Assembly (NCBI RefSeq): GCF_003576645.1
Contig: NC_044927.1
Span: 13,776,157-13,840,156, forward strand
Direction: 5' to 3'
Origin: Ipomoea triloba
Taxonomy: Eukaryota > Streptophyta > Magnoliopsida > Solanales > Convolvulaceae
DNA length: 64,000 nt
A program made the position numbers and the translations under genes. Positions 45,053 to 54,934 of this stretch are shown here, piece by piece. Under the pieces are notes generated by a model. That model saw only the letters and a list, made by a program, of their open reading frames with translations. It did not search any database and was not told the origin of the DNA. Each line of letters starts with the position of its first letter. Positions within the stretch are counted from its first letter, which is position 1.

Positions 45053-46097
45053 GGTGTAGTGAGTTTTGCAAGATCTTTAAAATAAGGCCTAGTATAGTTT
45101 ACTAATCCTAGAAAGGATTGTAATTGCTTTAAGTTTTCAAGTTTATCTGGAAATTCAAGTATCTTCCTAGATATATGTGGTTGAAGTTTAATAGTACCTT
45201 TTCCTATCTCAGCCCCTAAAAAAGAAATATGGTTTTTGCAAAGTTCCATTTTCTTTTTAGAAACAATAAGTCCATATTTTTCAAAAATAGTAAAGATAGT
45301 GTAAAGATGAGCTCTATGCTCTTCTTTAGTTTTTGAAAAAACAAGTATATCATCTATATAGATGCAAGTAAAGTCATAGCAATCCTTAAAAAATTCATCC
45401 ATCATTCTTTGAAATTTTTGAGGAGCATTTTTAAGTCCAAATGGCATTACTTTCCATTCAAAAAGTCCCAATGGACATGAAAAGGCTGTCCATTCTATGC
45501 TCTCTGGATGCATTCTAACTTGCCAAAATCCAGATTTTAAGTCGAATTTTGAAAACCAGTTTCTATTTTGTATTTTGTTAATTAAAGTATCTTTGTCAGG
45601 GATACAATACCCATCTTCATAAGTATTATCATTAAGTCTTCTGTAGTCGAATACCATTCTGGATTGACCACGTTTCTTTTCTGCTTCTTTCTGGACTATA
45701 AAAGCAGGAGTTCTGTGTCTAGAAGTTGATCTTGTTATAATACCAAGTTTTAAAAGTTGGTCGATGTGCATTTTAAACTCATCTTGTTCCCAAGGTCCAT
45801 ATTTAAAGTTTTGGGATTTGATAGTTATATCTGGGTTAATAATTTCAAGTTTACATTCAGTTTTATTCTTTTCCCAGAATTTTACAGGATTTTCTCCTAT
45901 AATCTCTATTTGTTCAAGTCTTTTAACCAAGTTTTCTAAGTCATTTTCCCTTAGTTCTTTTTTGAAATTAGTAGTTTCTACTAAATGTAAGTTTAATTCA
46001 ATTCCCTCAAGATTCTCTAGATGTTCTGGAAAATCTTGTAATTCTTCAGTGTTTATACAGTTACAATCCTTATTGTTACTGCATTTACAAGAGTCTA
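45053..46097 (-). CDS. Pararetroviral reverse transcriptase, truncated before RNase H
   Basis: Open for about 345 codons. RT motifs in order are 'PAFIVQKEAEKKRGQSRMVF', 'WFSKFDLKSGFWQVRM', 'FEWKVMPFGLKNAPQKFQRM', the catalytic 'YIDDILVFS', and 'ISFLGAEI'. Upstream residues 'CKCSNNKDCNC' link it to the protease frame at 46095-46967, from which it is separated by a one-base frameshift near 46097. The coding ends at about 45053 in 'FLGLVNYTRPYFKDLAKLT', where an inverted block begins. The RNase H domain needed for replication is absent. Confidence 0.9.
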
Positions 46098-46967
46098 ATA
46101 TTTAGTTTCAAAAATTTTAGCAGGGAAGTTTGAAATAATGGGAATTTGGAAGCAATTCCTACTAAGAGTTAAGTAGTCTTTGTTAATGGTCATTTGGCCA
46201 TTATTATGAAGTATAAAATCTAGTCCCATAATTACAGGAACATTGTGATTTTTAAGTGTTCTTACCCAAAGTTTTGGCCAATAAAAGGATTCAGACCAAG
46301 TGTTGCAGTTGGTTTGAAATTTGGCCTGTATATTTTTAAGTTGAGTATCTATAGATACTTGAGTACCATCAAATTGAGTAGATTTGACAGGAGTAACTTT
46401 AACAGTTTTTTGTTTAATTGTTTCTGGTAGGATTCCAGAATCAATTGTTGAAGATGTGGCTCCAGTATCAACCAGTATTGGTACAAGTAAATTTGTACCA
46501 TGTATTGAAAGTTTGGATGGAATAATTACTTGGGTTATCCTTGTATTATTACATACCAAGGGTATATTGGTGCTACAAGATTTTTCAGTTTGAGTATTAA
46601 TTATGTTTTGTTCTTCAGTAGTTATCTCAATTATTTTGAGATTAGTTTCAGTTACTACTTGTTTTCTTTTTTCTAAGAGTTCAAGTATTTTTTCAAGTTT
46701 TTCTTCAATTTTAACCATTTTGTTTTCTAAAGTAGTTACTTGGTTTTCCAAAGTTTTTATTTTTTGGTTTTCCCATTGAGTATTGTTAAGTATAGTATTA
46801 TTTTCTGGGATAGGTATATTGAAGTTTTTTGTAATACAGTTATTACAAATTTGTTTAAGACAAGTTTGGCATTTCCATCTTCTGTCGAAGGCTGGATACC
46901 ATTTACAGATATGACAACAAATGTTGTCACTACCTGACCTATGTTTCCATGAATGTTTACATTCCAT
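46095..46967 (-). CDS. Pararetroviral protease region with N-terminal zinc-finger-like domain
   Basis: 290 codons from ATG 46967, which overlaps the end of the capsid gene. Residues 3-44 hold a Cys/His-rich cluster ('CCHICKW', 'CQTCLKQICNNC') that may bind metal. Residues 65-105 form a Lys/Glu/Leu coiled coil. 'PILVDTGATSSTID' (near 164-176) is the aspartic protease active site, and 'VPVIMGLDFI' is the matching C-terminal motif. It would be the N-terminal part of the polymerase polyprotein; a frameshift at its end separates it from RT. The zinc-finger and coiled-coil extension is unusual in my knowledge of the family. Confidence 0.85.
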   Translation of the reverse strand: MECKHSWKHRSGSDNICCHICKWYPAFDRRWKCQTCLKQICNNCITKNFNIPIPENNTILNNTQWENQKIKTLENQVTTLENKMVKIEEKLEKILELLEKRKQVVTETNLKIIEITTEEQNIINTQTEKSCSTNIPLVCNNTRITQVIIPSKLSIHGTNLLVPILVDTGATSSTIDSGILPETIKQKTVKVTPVKSTQFDGTQVSIDTQLKNIQAKFQTNCNTWSESFYWPKLWVRTLKNHNVPVIMGLDFILHNNGQMTINKDYLTLSRNCFQIPIISNFPAKIFETKY

Positions 46968-48461
46968 AGTTCCAATTATTCAGTCTATCCATAAGGATAT
47001 TAAGTGAGTCTTCTTCTTCAGGAGTTTCAACCTCTTTGGTTTCAAATCCTTCTAAAGAACATATACTCCAAATATCTGAAGTATCCGAAATGTCTGATGT
47101 GATTTCAAGTATATCTTCGTTAATAGTGTTTACTAAGTTTGCTTCTTCATTAAATAAGTTATTTCTGTTTGGACAGACAGAAGATAAGTGTCCCGGTTTT
47201 TGACAAGCATAACAAGTTATTGTTTTCTTGTAGTTTTTGTTTGGATTGTACTTAGTAACATGTTTATCTTTATTAAGATAAGGTTTTTTAGCAGTTGATT
47301 TTCTTATGTATTTTCTTTTAACATAGTTTCTTTTAGGTTTTGCAGGTTGTCTTCTGGGAGTTGGATCATCAGGGTGTCTCCCATATTGTTGTGGAGTGTA
47401 GATATTTTTACAAAAACCTACGTTCTTTTGTTTCAAGTTTCTTTGGATTTGTATATAAGTACATCTAGTTTTAAGTTCACTAATAACATGTTGAATTCTA
47501 GTTCCCATGTTATCAAAGAGTTCTTCTTTAGGTATCAAGTTCCAAGAATCATGGATTTCTTTTCCTAAAGGTCCAGGTAATTTTGAAAAAAGTCTTTCTC
47601 CAAGGTCTTTAGAGAAATAGTTTCCAGAGGTACAAGCTAGTGATAAAAAGTCTATTAAGAAATCTATAACCTTATGCCAATCATACAATTGGATTTGTTC
47701 TAGATCTCTCATTGCTTCAGCTTGTCTTATAGTTAAGCCAGTGTTTGCTTCTCTTCCAGTGAGAAGTGTGTGTATTTGATAAGCAAAGTTGTGTATACTA
47801 TTTCCTTGCATTGCTAATTCTGCAAGCTTATCAGGAAATTTTAGTTTAAAAGCTTCCCATGCTGCTCTAGCAGTTCCGCCTAAATAGTTTTCAGCTATTT
47901 TAATCATTTCTTCTCCGTCATTGACGTAAGGATGTTTAGATTCAAAGTCTCTTATTATAAGTGCAGTCCATTGTTCAATATAGTTATCAAAAAGTTGTGG
48001 ATGAACCCTAGTTATGTTAAGTATAGTTGGTTTATTACTGAGTATCTGTACTTCATGAGGCATTTGTTTTCCTAAAGTCCTTCTGTTCGGATTATTTTGG
48101 TCATAAATAGTTACAGCTCTTCTGGGAGGATGTCCCAAATTATAGCTCATTTGTTCAGGATTAGTTCTGGGATATGAAGTAGTAGGATGTGATGAAGCAG
48201 TTGCTTCATTTTGTCTAGAGTTTATTGTTTCAATATCTGCAAAGTTTTTAACAGACATTGGTTCAGTTTCTGATTTTGTTTCTTCAACAAAATCTTTTTT
48301 GAATTGTTCAATATCCATAAGATATTGGTGAAGTATTTCTTTCTTTGCTGAATTTTGGTTTAGTTTTTCAATTATGTTTGTATCCACTTTATTTTCCAGT
48401 TCTTCATTAAGTGTTCACTGTGTCTAATTTTTTGTTGAATTTGTTCTTCTGTTAAGTCCAT
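46957..48461 (-). CDS. Pararetroviral capsid protein, N-terminal frameshift
   Basis: The 476-codon main frame has a conserved central capsid region ('WEAFKLKFPDKLAELAMQGN', 'LYDWHKVIDFLIDF'). A Lys/Arg-rich arm follows, then a CCHC knuckle 'CYACQKPGHLSSVC' (near 392-405) and an acidic tail. This is the arrangement of Caulimoviridae coat proteins. The likely start is ATG 48461, which overlaps the movement protein stop as TAATG. That frame reaches a stop after 29 codons, so there is a one-base shift near 48398 between it and the main frame (first codon there GTG 48387). Confidence 0.9.
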
Positions 48462-49387
48462 TAATTTTCTTCTTCTAGATCCTTTTGATCAGAAGCTTCA
48501 TAGTTTCCAAATCTTAGACATAGAGGTCCATTTTTTCCCTCTGAGTAAGACGTTATTTCAGTGGGTTTTAAAGTTTCGGGTTTAGTTACAAAAGTTTCAA
48601 TCTTCCATTCTTCTCCGGCTAAAAGAGAAGATGAGATTGGTTTTGGTCCAAAGAATTTTATCCCTTTGGATTCAATGGTTTTGACAATACTGTCAATTTT
48701 AATTTTGTGTTTAGGACAGACTTGGGTAGATAATTTTCCAATGAAAATTATGTCTACTGACAAGTTTGCTCCTTGAAAGTTTCCAAATCCCTTAGTTTGT
48801 ATTTGAAAAAGGAATTTGTGAATGTCTTTTAAAGCAATAGTATAATCAGGAAGTAAATAATGTACTCCTACATTATTATTCATGTCTACCTCAATTGCTC
48901 CAATCATTTGAGCTTGAGTTGAATCTTGAATTCTAGTATCTAAAGCAGTTATGAGTACTTTAGCTCCATACTCTTTTCTGATCAATCCTTTGATCACAAC
49001 AGTTATCATTCCAAGATGAACGTAATTCATCTTTTTGAGTTTAAGTTGCTTAATACTCTCTTCAGTCATTAAGCTAAAAGTCTCTGCTCTTCCGTCTGGA
49101 ATTTCGAGCATTTCTGATCTATGAGTTTTGATTAGACTAGAGTCATTCTGCATGAATCCAGTTCTATACAAAGTAGAAGGTCTCAAAGTATTAATAAAGT
49201 CATTTGACATTACCTTAGTATCTCTGTCAATATTAACAATTTGTTCTATAATCTGAGTATTTCTACTCTGATTAGGTCTAAAAAGTCTTCCTACCCATGT
49301 GGAACTAGTAGTTTGATCTAAAGTTGTGGTTCTCGAAGAACTTGGTTCTTCAGAAATAGTTCTTGACGTTCCAGTAAAGGGCCTCAT
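48461..49387 (-). CDS. Pararetroviral movement protein (30K superfamily)
   Basis: Intact frame of 308 residues from ATG 49387, which overlaps the preceding stop as ATGA. The central part ('MNYVHLGMITVVIKGLIRKE', 'VLITALDTRI', 'GAIEVDMNNNVGVHYLLPDY') has the pattern of viral movement proteins that enlarge plasmodesmata, with the family's conserved Asp region. N- and C-termini are Ser/Thr- and Glu-rich and variable in such proteins. It is one of the few uninterrupted viral genes here. Confidence 0.85.
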   Translation of the reverse strand: MRPFTGTSRTISEEPSSSRTTTLDQTTSSTWVGRLFRPNQSRNTQIIEQIVNIDRDTKVMSNDFINTLRPSTLYRTGFMQNDSSLIKTHRSEMLEIPDGRAETFSLMTEESIKQLKLKKMNYVHLGMITVVIKGLIRKEYGAKVLITALDTRIQDSTQAQMIGAIEVDMNNNVGVHYLLPDYTIALKDIHKFLFQIQTKGFGNFQGANLSVDIIFIGKLSTQVCPKHKIKIDSIVKTIESKGIKFFGPKPISSSLLAGEEWKIETFVTKPETLKPTEITSYSEGKNGPLCLRFGNYEASDQKDLEEEN

Positions 49388-49689
49388 TTTTTATTTAGTT
49401 CTTCTTTATAATCTTTAAGATTGTATACTAAGAAGTTTGTTTGTTTCTTTTTTGTAAGTTGCCTAGTTTCTGTTGACACTTTAATTTGTGAAAACTTCTG
49501 GGAAAGTTGGTCTATTGTTTTGTTTAAGTTATCAAACTCTTTTGGAGTTTGTTGGGGTTGTTTTTCTTTGAGTATTAAGTCTATTTTATCTATCATAGTA
49601 TTTACTTGTAAAGTTAAGTTTTTTATTCTTTCTTCTATCTTATCAAAAGAAGTTTTTAAGTATTGGATATTGTTTTTTAAGTCTTCCAT
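49384..49689 (-). CDS. Pararetroviral small coiled-coil protein, possible virion-associated protein
   Basis: ATG 49689 overlaps the stop of the upstream frame (TAATG). About 101 residues: a heptad-like N-terminal half ('LKNNIQYLKTSFDKIEERIK') and a second helical stretch, then a basic end. Size, coiled coil and position before the movement protein recall the virion-associated protein of caulimoviruses, but there is no diagnostic motif. Call inferred. Confidence 0.55.
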   Translation of the reverse strand: MEDLKNNIQYLKTSFDKIEERIKNLTLQVNTMIDKIDLILKEKQPQQTPKEFDNLNKTIDQLSQKFSQIKVSTETRQLTKKKQTNFLVYNLKDYKEELNKK

Positions 49690-49934
49690 TAACAAGTAAT
49701 AATAGAAATAATTTTTTCTATTCTTCTTACCATATAAGAATGGTATTGGAATTCTAAGAAGTGTTCTAAGTAGAAGTCATCTGTGTAATCATCATAATCT
49801 TTTATGATAAAGTTGTATAGTTTTGCGAAGTTTCTATGATGATACAGCTGTGATTTAAGTTATTTAATTGTTTCAGGATAGCTTAAATTTAAGTGTTCTA
49901 GTTGTAATTCTGCTATCATTTCTTTTAAGTTCAT
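49689..49934 (-). pseudogene. Pararetroviral small ORF d with internal stop, paralog of c
   Basis: ATG 49934 lies one base after the stop of ORF c (TAAcATG), and its own stop overlaps the next start (TAATG). It would encode about 81 residues. A TAA interrupts it after 'PETIK'. Shared with ORF c are 'EMIAELQLEHLN' versus 'EMIATLQLENLN', then 'HHR', a Tyr/Asp-rich patch and a C-terminal Cys. Too broken to be listed as an open frame, but clearly a paralog. Confidence 0.7.
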
Positions 49935-49935
49935 G

Positions 49936-50169
49936 TTAACAGATAAGAGTTGACATAAGACTTACTGAAATTTTATACATCCAGTTGTGGAAGTTATATT
50001 CATGTAAACAAGTATAGTAATAGTCATCATGTGGTATATCAGTGGTTATTTCTTTGTATATTTTAGTTTGAGCTCTATGATGGTTAATGAGAAATTTTAA
50101 TGTTTCCATTAACTCAAAGTAGTTTAAGTTTTCTAGCTGCAAAGTAGCTATCATTTCTGTGTAAAGCAT
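49936..50169 (-). CDS. Pararetroviral small ORF c
   Basis: 77 residues from ATG 50169, one base after the stop of ORF b. 'EMIATLQLENLNYFELMETL' is an amphipathic helix; 'INHHR' and 'DDYYYTCLHEYNFHNWMY' follow, and it ends in Cys. No known family. Tight spacing on both sides says it is a real translated gene in a polycistronic viral RNA. Confidence 0.65.
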   Translation of the reverse strand: MLYTEMIATLQLENLNYFELMETLKFLINHHRAQTKIYKEITTDIPHDDYYYTCLHEYNFHNWMYKISVSLMSTLIC

Positions 50170-50170
50170 T

Positions 50171-50380
50171 TTAGTGTATTATTTTTGAAAGAAGATTTTC
50201 AATTTCTTTCACAGTTTCTTTTGCCTGTGTATAGTAAAATAGAGTTTGTGTATAATAAGGATCCAAATCTTTATTTGGAACAAAGTCAAAGTTTTTCAAA
50301 ACTTGTTTATGTTGTTTCATTTGTGAAGTAAAATATTTGTGGTAAAGTTTCAAGTTTGATTTTCTTTCAAAAGAATTCAT
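50171..50380 (-). CDS. Pararetroviral small ORF b
   Basis: 69 residues from ATG 50380, twelve bases after the stop of ORF a. Lys- and Tyr-rich and helical: 'NLKLYHKYFTSQMKQHKQVL', 'PYYTQTLFYYTQAKETVKEI', ending 'IIH'. It resembles ORF 0 in its second half. Function unknown. Confidence 0.65.
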   Translation of the reverse strand: MNSFERKSNLKLYHKYFTSQMKQHKQVLKNFDFVPNKDLDPYYTQTLFYYTQAKETVKEIENLLSKIIH

Positions 50381-50392
50381 AGGAAAGTTTCT

Positions 50393-50596
50393 TCAATCTG
50401 TAAATTCAGTTATAAGGCTCCTAATAGCCATAATGGATCTTATTAAAGTCTTTTGGTAAGAGTATTGCCTAAAAATAATTGGATGTTGTAACTCAAGTTC
50501 AAGATTTCTAAGTTCTCTGTATAAATAATCAAGGTTTGCCTTGGCATGCTTGATATTTACAAGAAAAGTGTTTCCAGAATACCTATGAGTGTTCAT
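50393..50596 (-). CDS. Pararetroviral small ORF a
   Basis: 67 residues from ATG 50596, the first intact frame downstream of truncated ORF 0 in this copy. 'KANLDYLYRELRNLELELQH' is a strong amphipathic helix and 'QKTLIRSIMAIRSLITEF' a second. Similar in size and character to the other small ORFs but without clear residue-by-residue similarity. Function unknown. Confidence 0.6.
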   Translation of the reverse strand: MNTHRYSGNTFLVNIKHAKANLDYLYRELRNLELELQHPIIFRQYSYQKTLIRSIMAIRSLITEFTD

Positions 50597-50657
50597 AATA
50601 AAGTTTCAGTTTCGTAATGATCTTTGGTACAAAGTAGAGGGTGATATGCTTTCATAA

Positions 50658-50865
50658 CTAATGATTTACTTTTGCAAAAAATTTTTCAAAATAAGTTTTT
50701 TCTTTAAGTAAATGTTTGTAAGCATAATAACAGTGTCTATCATAAAGATTTTTCTTACTAAAGTTTGGATTCTCTTCAACAAGAGGTCTGTATATTTTAA
50801 GTTACCTTATGACTTCTCTGTATTGTCTTTTCATGACAATAAAAGTATCAAAATAAGTATATTCC
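50658..50865 (-). pseudogene. Small ORF 0, second copy, start codon removed
   Basis: Near-identical to 42616-42823, including the internal TAA. At 50865 the sequence jumps, just before the ATG, into an inverted block that begins 'cctctacttgg', the reverse of the sequence preceding the primer site. This copy is in its native place directly upstream of ORF a. Confidence 0.75.
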
Positions 50866-50969
50866 CCTCTACTTGGTTCCAGAAACATTTTAGATTACAA
50901 ACTTTATGATCCTCCATAGATTATTTTAACAATTTGTCTAAGTTTTGCAGAACTTTTCTAGACTTCACT

Positions 50970-51598
50970 ATGGAGAAAACTTTCAAGGTGGACAGATATG
51001 AACTTGTTGTTATTCCTGAAAGGAATCAGTTCAAAACTCCACTTCGTGATGTTATTCCTGAAAGGAATCAGTTCAAAACTCCACTTCGTGAGAAACTTAC
51101 TGAAAGGAATCAGTTCAAAACTCCACTTCGTGAGAAACTTACTGAAGAAGAACAATGCTTAGTTGACAATATTTGGAGCTTGTCAACTATAGCCCAATCT
51201 TCCGGAAGGAAGGCTACTTGCGTAAACTACTTAATCCAATTTTTGGTCTCTGGAAGGCATAAGAACAAGAAACCATTTACTTGTTATGCACTTTATACTG
51301 GCAGGAATGCTGGTTTATACTTGACATGGGAAGAAATGATCATTGAACATGAGGAATTTAAGAAAGATCCAAAATCTGGAAATCCTTTGTATAAAGGATA
51401 TTACAGTATTGAGGAGGCCACTTCTATGTTAACTCAAAAGTTTGGAAATGACTTTGTTGTTTCTGAACAGATACTTAGGTATAAAGAATACCTAAAACAC
51501 TTGCATCAGTTCTCTGATCAAGAACTTCTGAAAAACTTAGAAACTGGAGCTTCCAGCTCAAAGAAACTTCAAAGGTTTGAACCTCAAATTCCCAAGGA
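50970..51598 (+). CDS. Pararetroviral transactivator/viroplasmin, N-terminal part, inverted
   Basis: From ATG 50970, about 210 codons. The viroplasmin pattern 'CYALYTGRNAGLYLTWEEM' ... 'NPLYKGYYSIEEATSML' lies near residues 105-153. It is the RNase H-fold module of caulimovirus inclusion-body proteins, which allow reinitiation of translation on polycistronic RNA and form viral factories. Residues 16-58 hold three copies of a 'ERNQFKTPLR' repeat. At 51598 the coding runs into the reversed tail of the 183-residue ORF; the last few residues read to 51608 are fortuitous. The gene lies opposite to its neighbours on both sides. Confidence 0.85.
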
Positions 51599-51617
51599 GG
51601 TTTCGTGAAGGGAAGTT

Positions 51618-52148
51618 TTAGTCTGTTTCTGGTCCACTGGAATAATTATTGTCATTCCAGTTTCCTTCAGCAAAGTTATCCCAATCATCAGTTTCATGAT
51701 GATTATTATAAGTGGGAAAGTTGAAAATTTGGAGGTTATTACCAAGATGATAAGTGGCGTTTACCTCAAAAGGTCTAAGAAAACCTCTGAAGTTGGATAT
51801 GTGATTTGAAGTAATAACAAAGTGAGATAACTCTTTGAGTTTAAGTTCCAGTTCGTGTTTTTCAAAAAGTTGACCAACAGACTCTTTAATTGAATCTAGA
51901 GTTAAAGTTTCTTGAAAAGTTTGGAATTCTAATTTTGAAAGTATAGTGTTTGAAATTTCAGTAGGAAAGATTTTGTCTATTCCTTCTTTGATTAAGTTAT
52001 GATTTGGTACAGTGATATTGTAGTCGAAATATGTTTCTGAGTTTTGGTCTAGGTAAAAAGTATGGATTTCATCAGTTTCTTGATGTATTTTTTCAGTTAA
52101 AAAGTTTTTAGTACTTCCAAAGTATTGTTGGATAAGTTTTTTATCCAT
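51618..52148 (-). CDS. Pararetroviral ORF after the leader (about 176 residues, intact copy)
   Basis: ATG 52148 to TAG/TAA-type stop at 51618. The N-terminus 'MDKKLIQQYFGSTKNFLTEK' is basic; the middle has 'NLIKEGIDKIFPTEISNTIL' and a Leu/Glu-rich helix. The C-terminus is Asn/Asp/Tyr-rich ('DDWDNFAEGNWNDNNYSSG'). No family recognised. In viral sense it lies between the leader and the primer-binding site, where most relatives have no long ORF. Other copies: 44450-44982 (frameshifted) and 54394-53989 (truncated by a gap). Confidence 0.65.
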   Translation of the reverse strand: MDKKLIQQYFGSTKNFLTEKIHQETDEIHTFYLDQNSETYFDYNITVPNHNLIKEGIDKIFPTEISNTILSKLEFQTFQETLTLDSIKESVGQLFEKHELELKLKELSHFVITSNHISNFRGFLRPFEVNATYHLGNNLQIFNFPTYNNHHETDDWDNFAEGNWNDNNYSSGPETD

Positions 52149-52689
52149 GGTGATAGATAAGTCTTTCAAGAAGTTTAAGTTTTATGAAAACCTTCTGGTT
52201 TAAAGATTCTTCTTCTCTCTTGCATCACAGGCTGTTATACTAAGAATTTTATTACTTATCTAGATCTTTTTAGTTTATGTTTGTTCTTACTTTTATTGCT
52301 TTATTATCAGATTTGTTCTTTTTATTTTCACCTTATCATCCCTAACCTACTAACCAAAGGATCCCATGACCCTCCGTCTACAACCTTAACAACATCTAAG
52401 TATTCAAACTCAGGTTTCTCTTTTCCCCACCTGGGTACTTTCTCTACCTGACATACAAACTTAGACTACACAGGTTGCTTCGGCTCAAGCAGGATTTACG
52501 TCTTTTAAATATGAACAATAAGAACAATAAAGCATAATAATAAGAACAAACACAAAGTAAAGAGATCTGGTTTAAGTAATATTACCTCTTAGTAGCAATC
52601 TGTTTTGCAGAGAAAAGAAGAAAGTTTTTAGAAGTAAAGTGTTTTCTGAAAAGGGTTTTTCATTGATAGTTTTCTTGTGTTCTTCTTGT

Positions 52690-52860
52690 GTGTTTTTTAC
52701 AAATGTACAAGCTTCTCCTTATATAGAGGGGAGAAGAAGAACCTAGAACTACCTTTACAGCTGTCTACTACTATTTACATTATTGACACACCGAAGATAA
52801 GATGTAATCTTATCTCATATCTTCGGTCAAAGTGACAGAAAGATAAGGAATCTTAACTCC
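52690..52860 (-). promoter_or_regulatory. Pararetroviral promoter, copy 2
   Basis: Minus-strand TATATAAG at 52725-52718 with the same flanking GATAAG words and stem-loop as at 43720-43900. Differences are a few bases. Confidence 0.7.
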
Positions 52861-52965
52861 TTATCTCATGGTCAAAAAGTGTACAGCAAAAGTGGTACAG
52901 TTAAAGAAAAGTTGAAAGGGACAGGCCCCCTTATCTTAGCCAAAGAAGTAAAGTGATGCCATCTT

Positions 52966-53360
52966 ATCAAGATAAATCATATCTTCAGATTCAGAAGACG
53001 ACAAAGTTTTCGGCAGTACCCCTGATCCTTCTCTTGTAGGAGTTGACAAGTCTTGGATTGGAATGAGTGATTTCAAAGGAAAAATATCTTGATCCGATGC
53101 TTGGATCACAGTAGATTTTCCCATGAGAGTCTCTCTAAGTATGTTTTGTTGGCAATTTGAATTTTGTCCAGTTGAAGTTCTCCGCAAGTATTTTGGCTCT
53201 GGCCTGATCAAGTTGTATTTCCACTGTTTCTTCAAGTTTCAAGGCCTTGGGGTGTTGGTGTTCTGTCTCGAAGTCTTTGTATTCATCATCCACATTATGG
53301 AAGTTTACTTCTAGTAGATGATAGCAGGTTTATTTTCTTTGAAGTCTGGGTAAAGGAAGT
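52966..53360 (-). pseudogene. Probable transactivator C-terminal piece, copy 2
   Basis: Closely similar to 43240-43631 but with several one- or two-base deletions that shift the frame ('STGQNSNCQQNILRET' in the wrong register). The 5' part is cut at a (TA)n tract at 53361. Confidence 0.75.
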
Positions 53361-53388
53361 GAAATATTATAAATATATAGTATATATA

Positions 53389-53443
<55 letters not shown>

Positions 53444-53963
53444 GAAAATAAAAAAAATTGTTTTAAATATATTTTAATAAGAGTTAAATAACAAAAAATA
53501 ATTAACTTATATCCTTAAAAAAAATATAGATGATACCCAAATTTTATAATTATTTATTAATAAGAATTTATCTTCTTGTTATATTTAAAGGTTGAAATAA
53601 TACAATACATACGTACCCTTAAATGTCATTTTACATTCAATCAGCTACTAGTAAACAGCTAATTTACCAAATAATTTTTTTATAACCAGCTAATAAACCA
53701 GTTGGTCAAACCAGTTAACGCAATCAGTCATCAACTACTAGCTAAATCAATTAGCTATCAGCCTTTTGCCAAACACCCCTATATGTTTGAACTTTGAATT
53801 GCTATTTTGTTATATAATGTTAGATTTTTATATGAATTATGTAATAGTATGTTCGAAAAATTTAAGAAATGTTAAAATTTGGGAATCTAAAACCGAATCG
53901 AAAACCGAACCAAATTAAATCAAAACCGAACTTTAATGTTAAACCGAATGGTTTAATTTTTTT
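53361..53963. other. (TA)n tract, AT-rich flank and MITE-like remnant
   Basis: A TA microsatellite (53370-53441) joins the viral piece to AT-rich DNA. A stretch at 53638-53790 with 'caatcagctactagtaaaca' ... 'ccaaacaccc' looks like a hAT-type MITE. CCGAAC-rich words precede the gap. The same series follows the viral piece at 55605. Confidence 0.6.
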
Positions 53964-53988
53964 NNNNNNNNNNNNNNNNNNNNNNNNN
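53964..53988. other. Assembly gap of 25 N
   Basis: Fixed-size gap. The sequence after it (53989-56215) repeats the sequence before it (51742-53963). Confidence 0.95.
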
Positions 53989-54394
53989 CCAAGATGATAA
54001 GTGGCGTTTACCTCAAAAGGTCTAAGAAAACCTCTGAAGTTGGATATGTGATTTGAAGTAATAACAAAGTGAGATAACTCTTTGAGTTTAAGTTCCAGTT
54101 CGTGTTTTTCAAAAAGTTGACCAACAGACTCTTTAATTGAATCTAGAGTTAAAGTTTCTTGAAAAGTTTGGAATTCTAATTTTGAAAGTATAGTGTTTGA
54201 AATTTCAGTAGGAAAGATTTTGTCTATTCCTTCTTTGATTAAGTTATGATTTGGTACAGTGATATTGTAGTCGAAATATGTTTCTGAGTTTTGGTCTAGG
54301 TAAAAGTATGGATTTCATCAGTTTCTTGATGTATTTTTTCAGTTAAAAAGTTTTTAGTACTTCCAAAGTATTGTTGGATAAGTTTTTTATCCAT
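53989..54394 (-). pseudogene. 183-residue-type viral ORF, copy 3, truncated at the gap
   Basis: Same as 51742-52148 with a one-base deletion near 54305. The 3' part is missing at the N gap. The start ATG is at 54394. Confidence 0.75.
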
Positions 54395-54934
54395 GGTGAT
54401 AGATAAGTCTTTCAAGAAGTTTAAGTTTTATGAAAACCTTCTGGTTTAAAGATTCTTCTTTCTCTTGCATCACAGGTGTTATACTAAGAATTTTATTACT
54501 TATCTAGATCTTTTTAGTTTATGTTTGTTCTTACTTTTATTGCTTTATTATCAGATTTGTTCTTTTTATTTTCACCTTATCATCCCTAACCTACTAACCA
54601 AAGGATCCCATGACCCTCCGTCTACAACCTTAACAACATCTAAGTATTCAAACTCAGTTTCTCTTTTCCCCACCTGGGTACTTTCTCTACCTGACATACA
54701 AACTTAGACTACACAGGTTGCTTCGGCTCAAGCAGGATTTACGTCTTTTAAATATGAACAATAAGAACAATAAAGCATAATAATAAGAACAAACACAAAG
54801 TAAAGAGATCTGGTTTAAGTAATATTACCTCTTAGTAGCAATCTGTTTTGCAGAGAAAAGAAGAAAGTTTTTAGAAGTAAAGTGTTTTCTGAAAAGGGTT
54901 TTTCATTGATAGTTTTCTTGTGTTCTTCTTGTGT

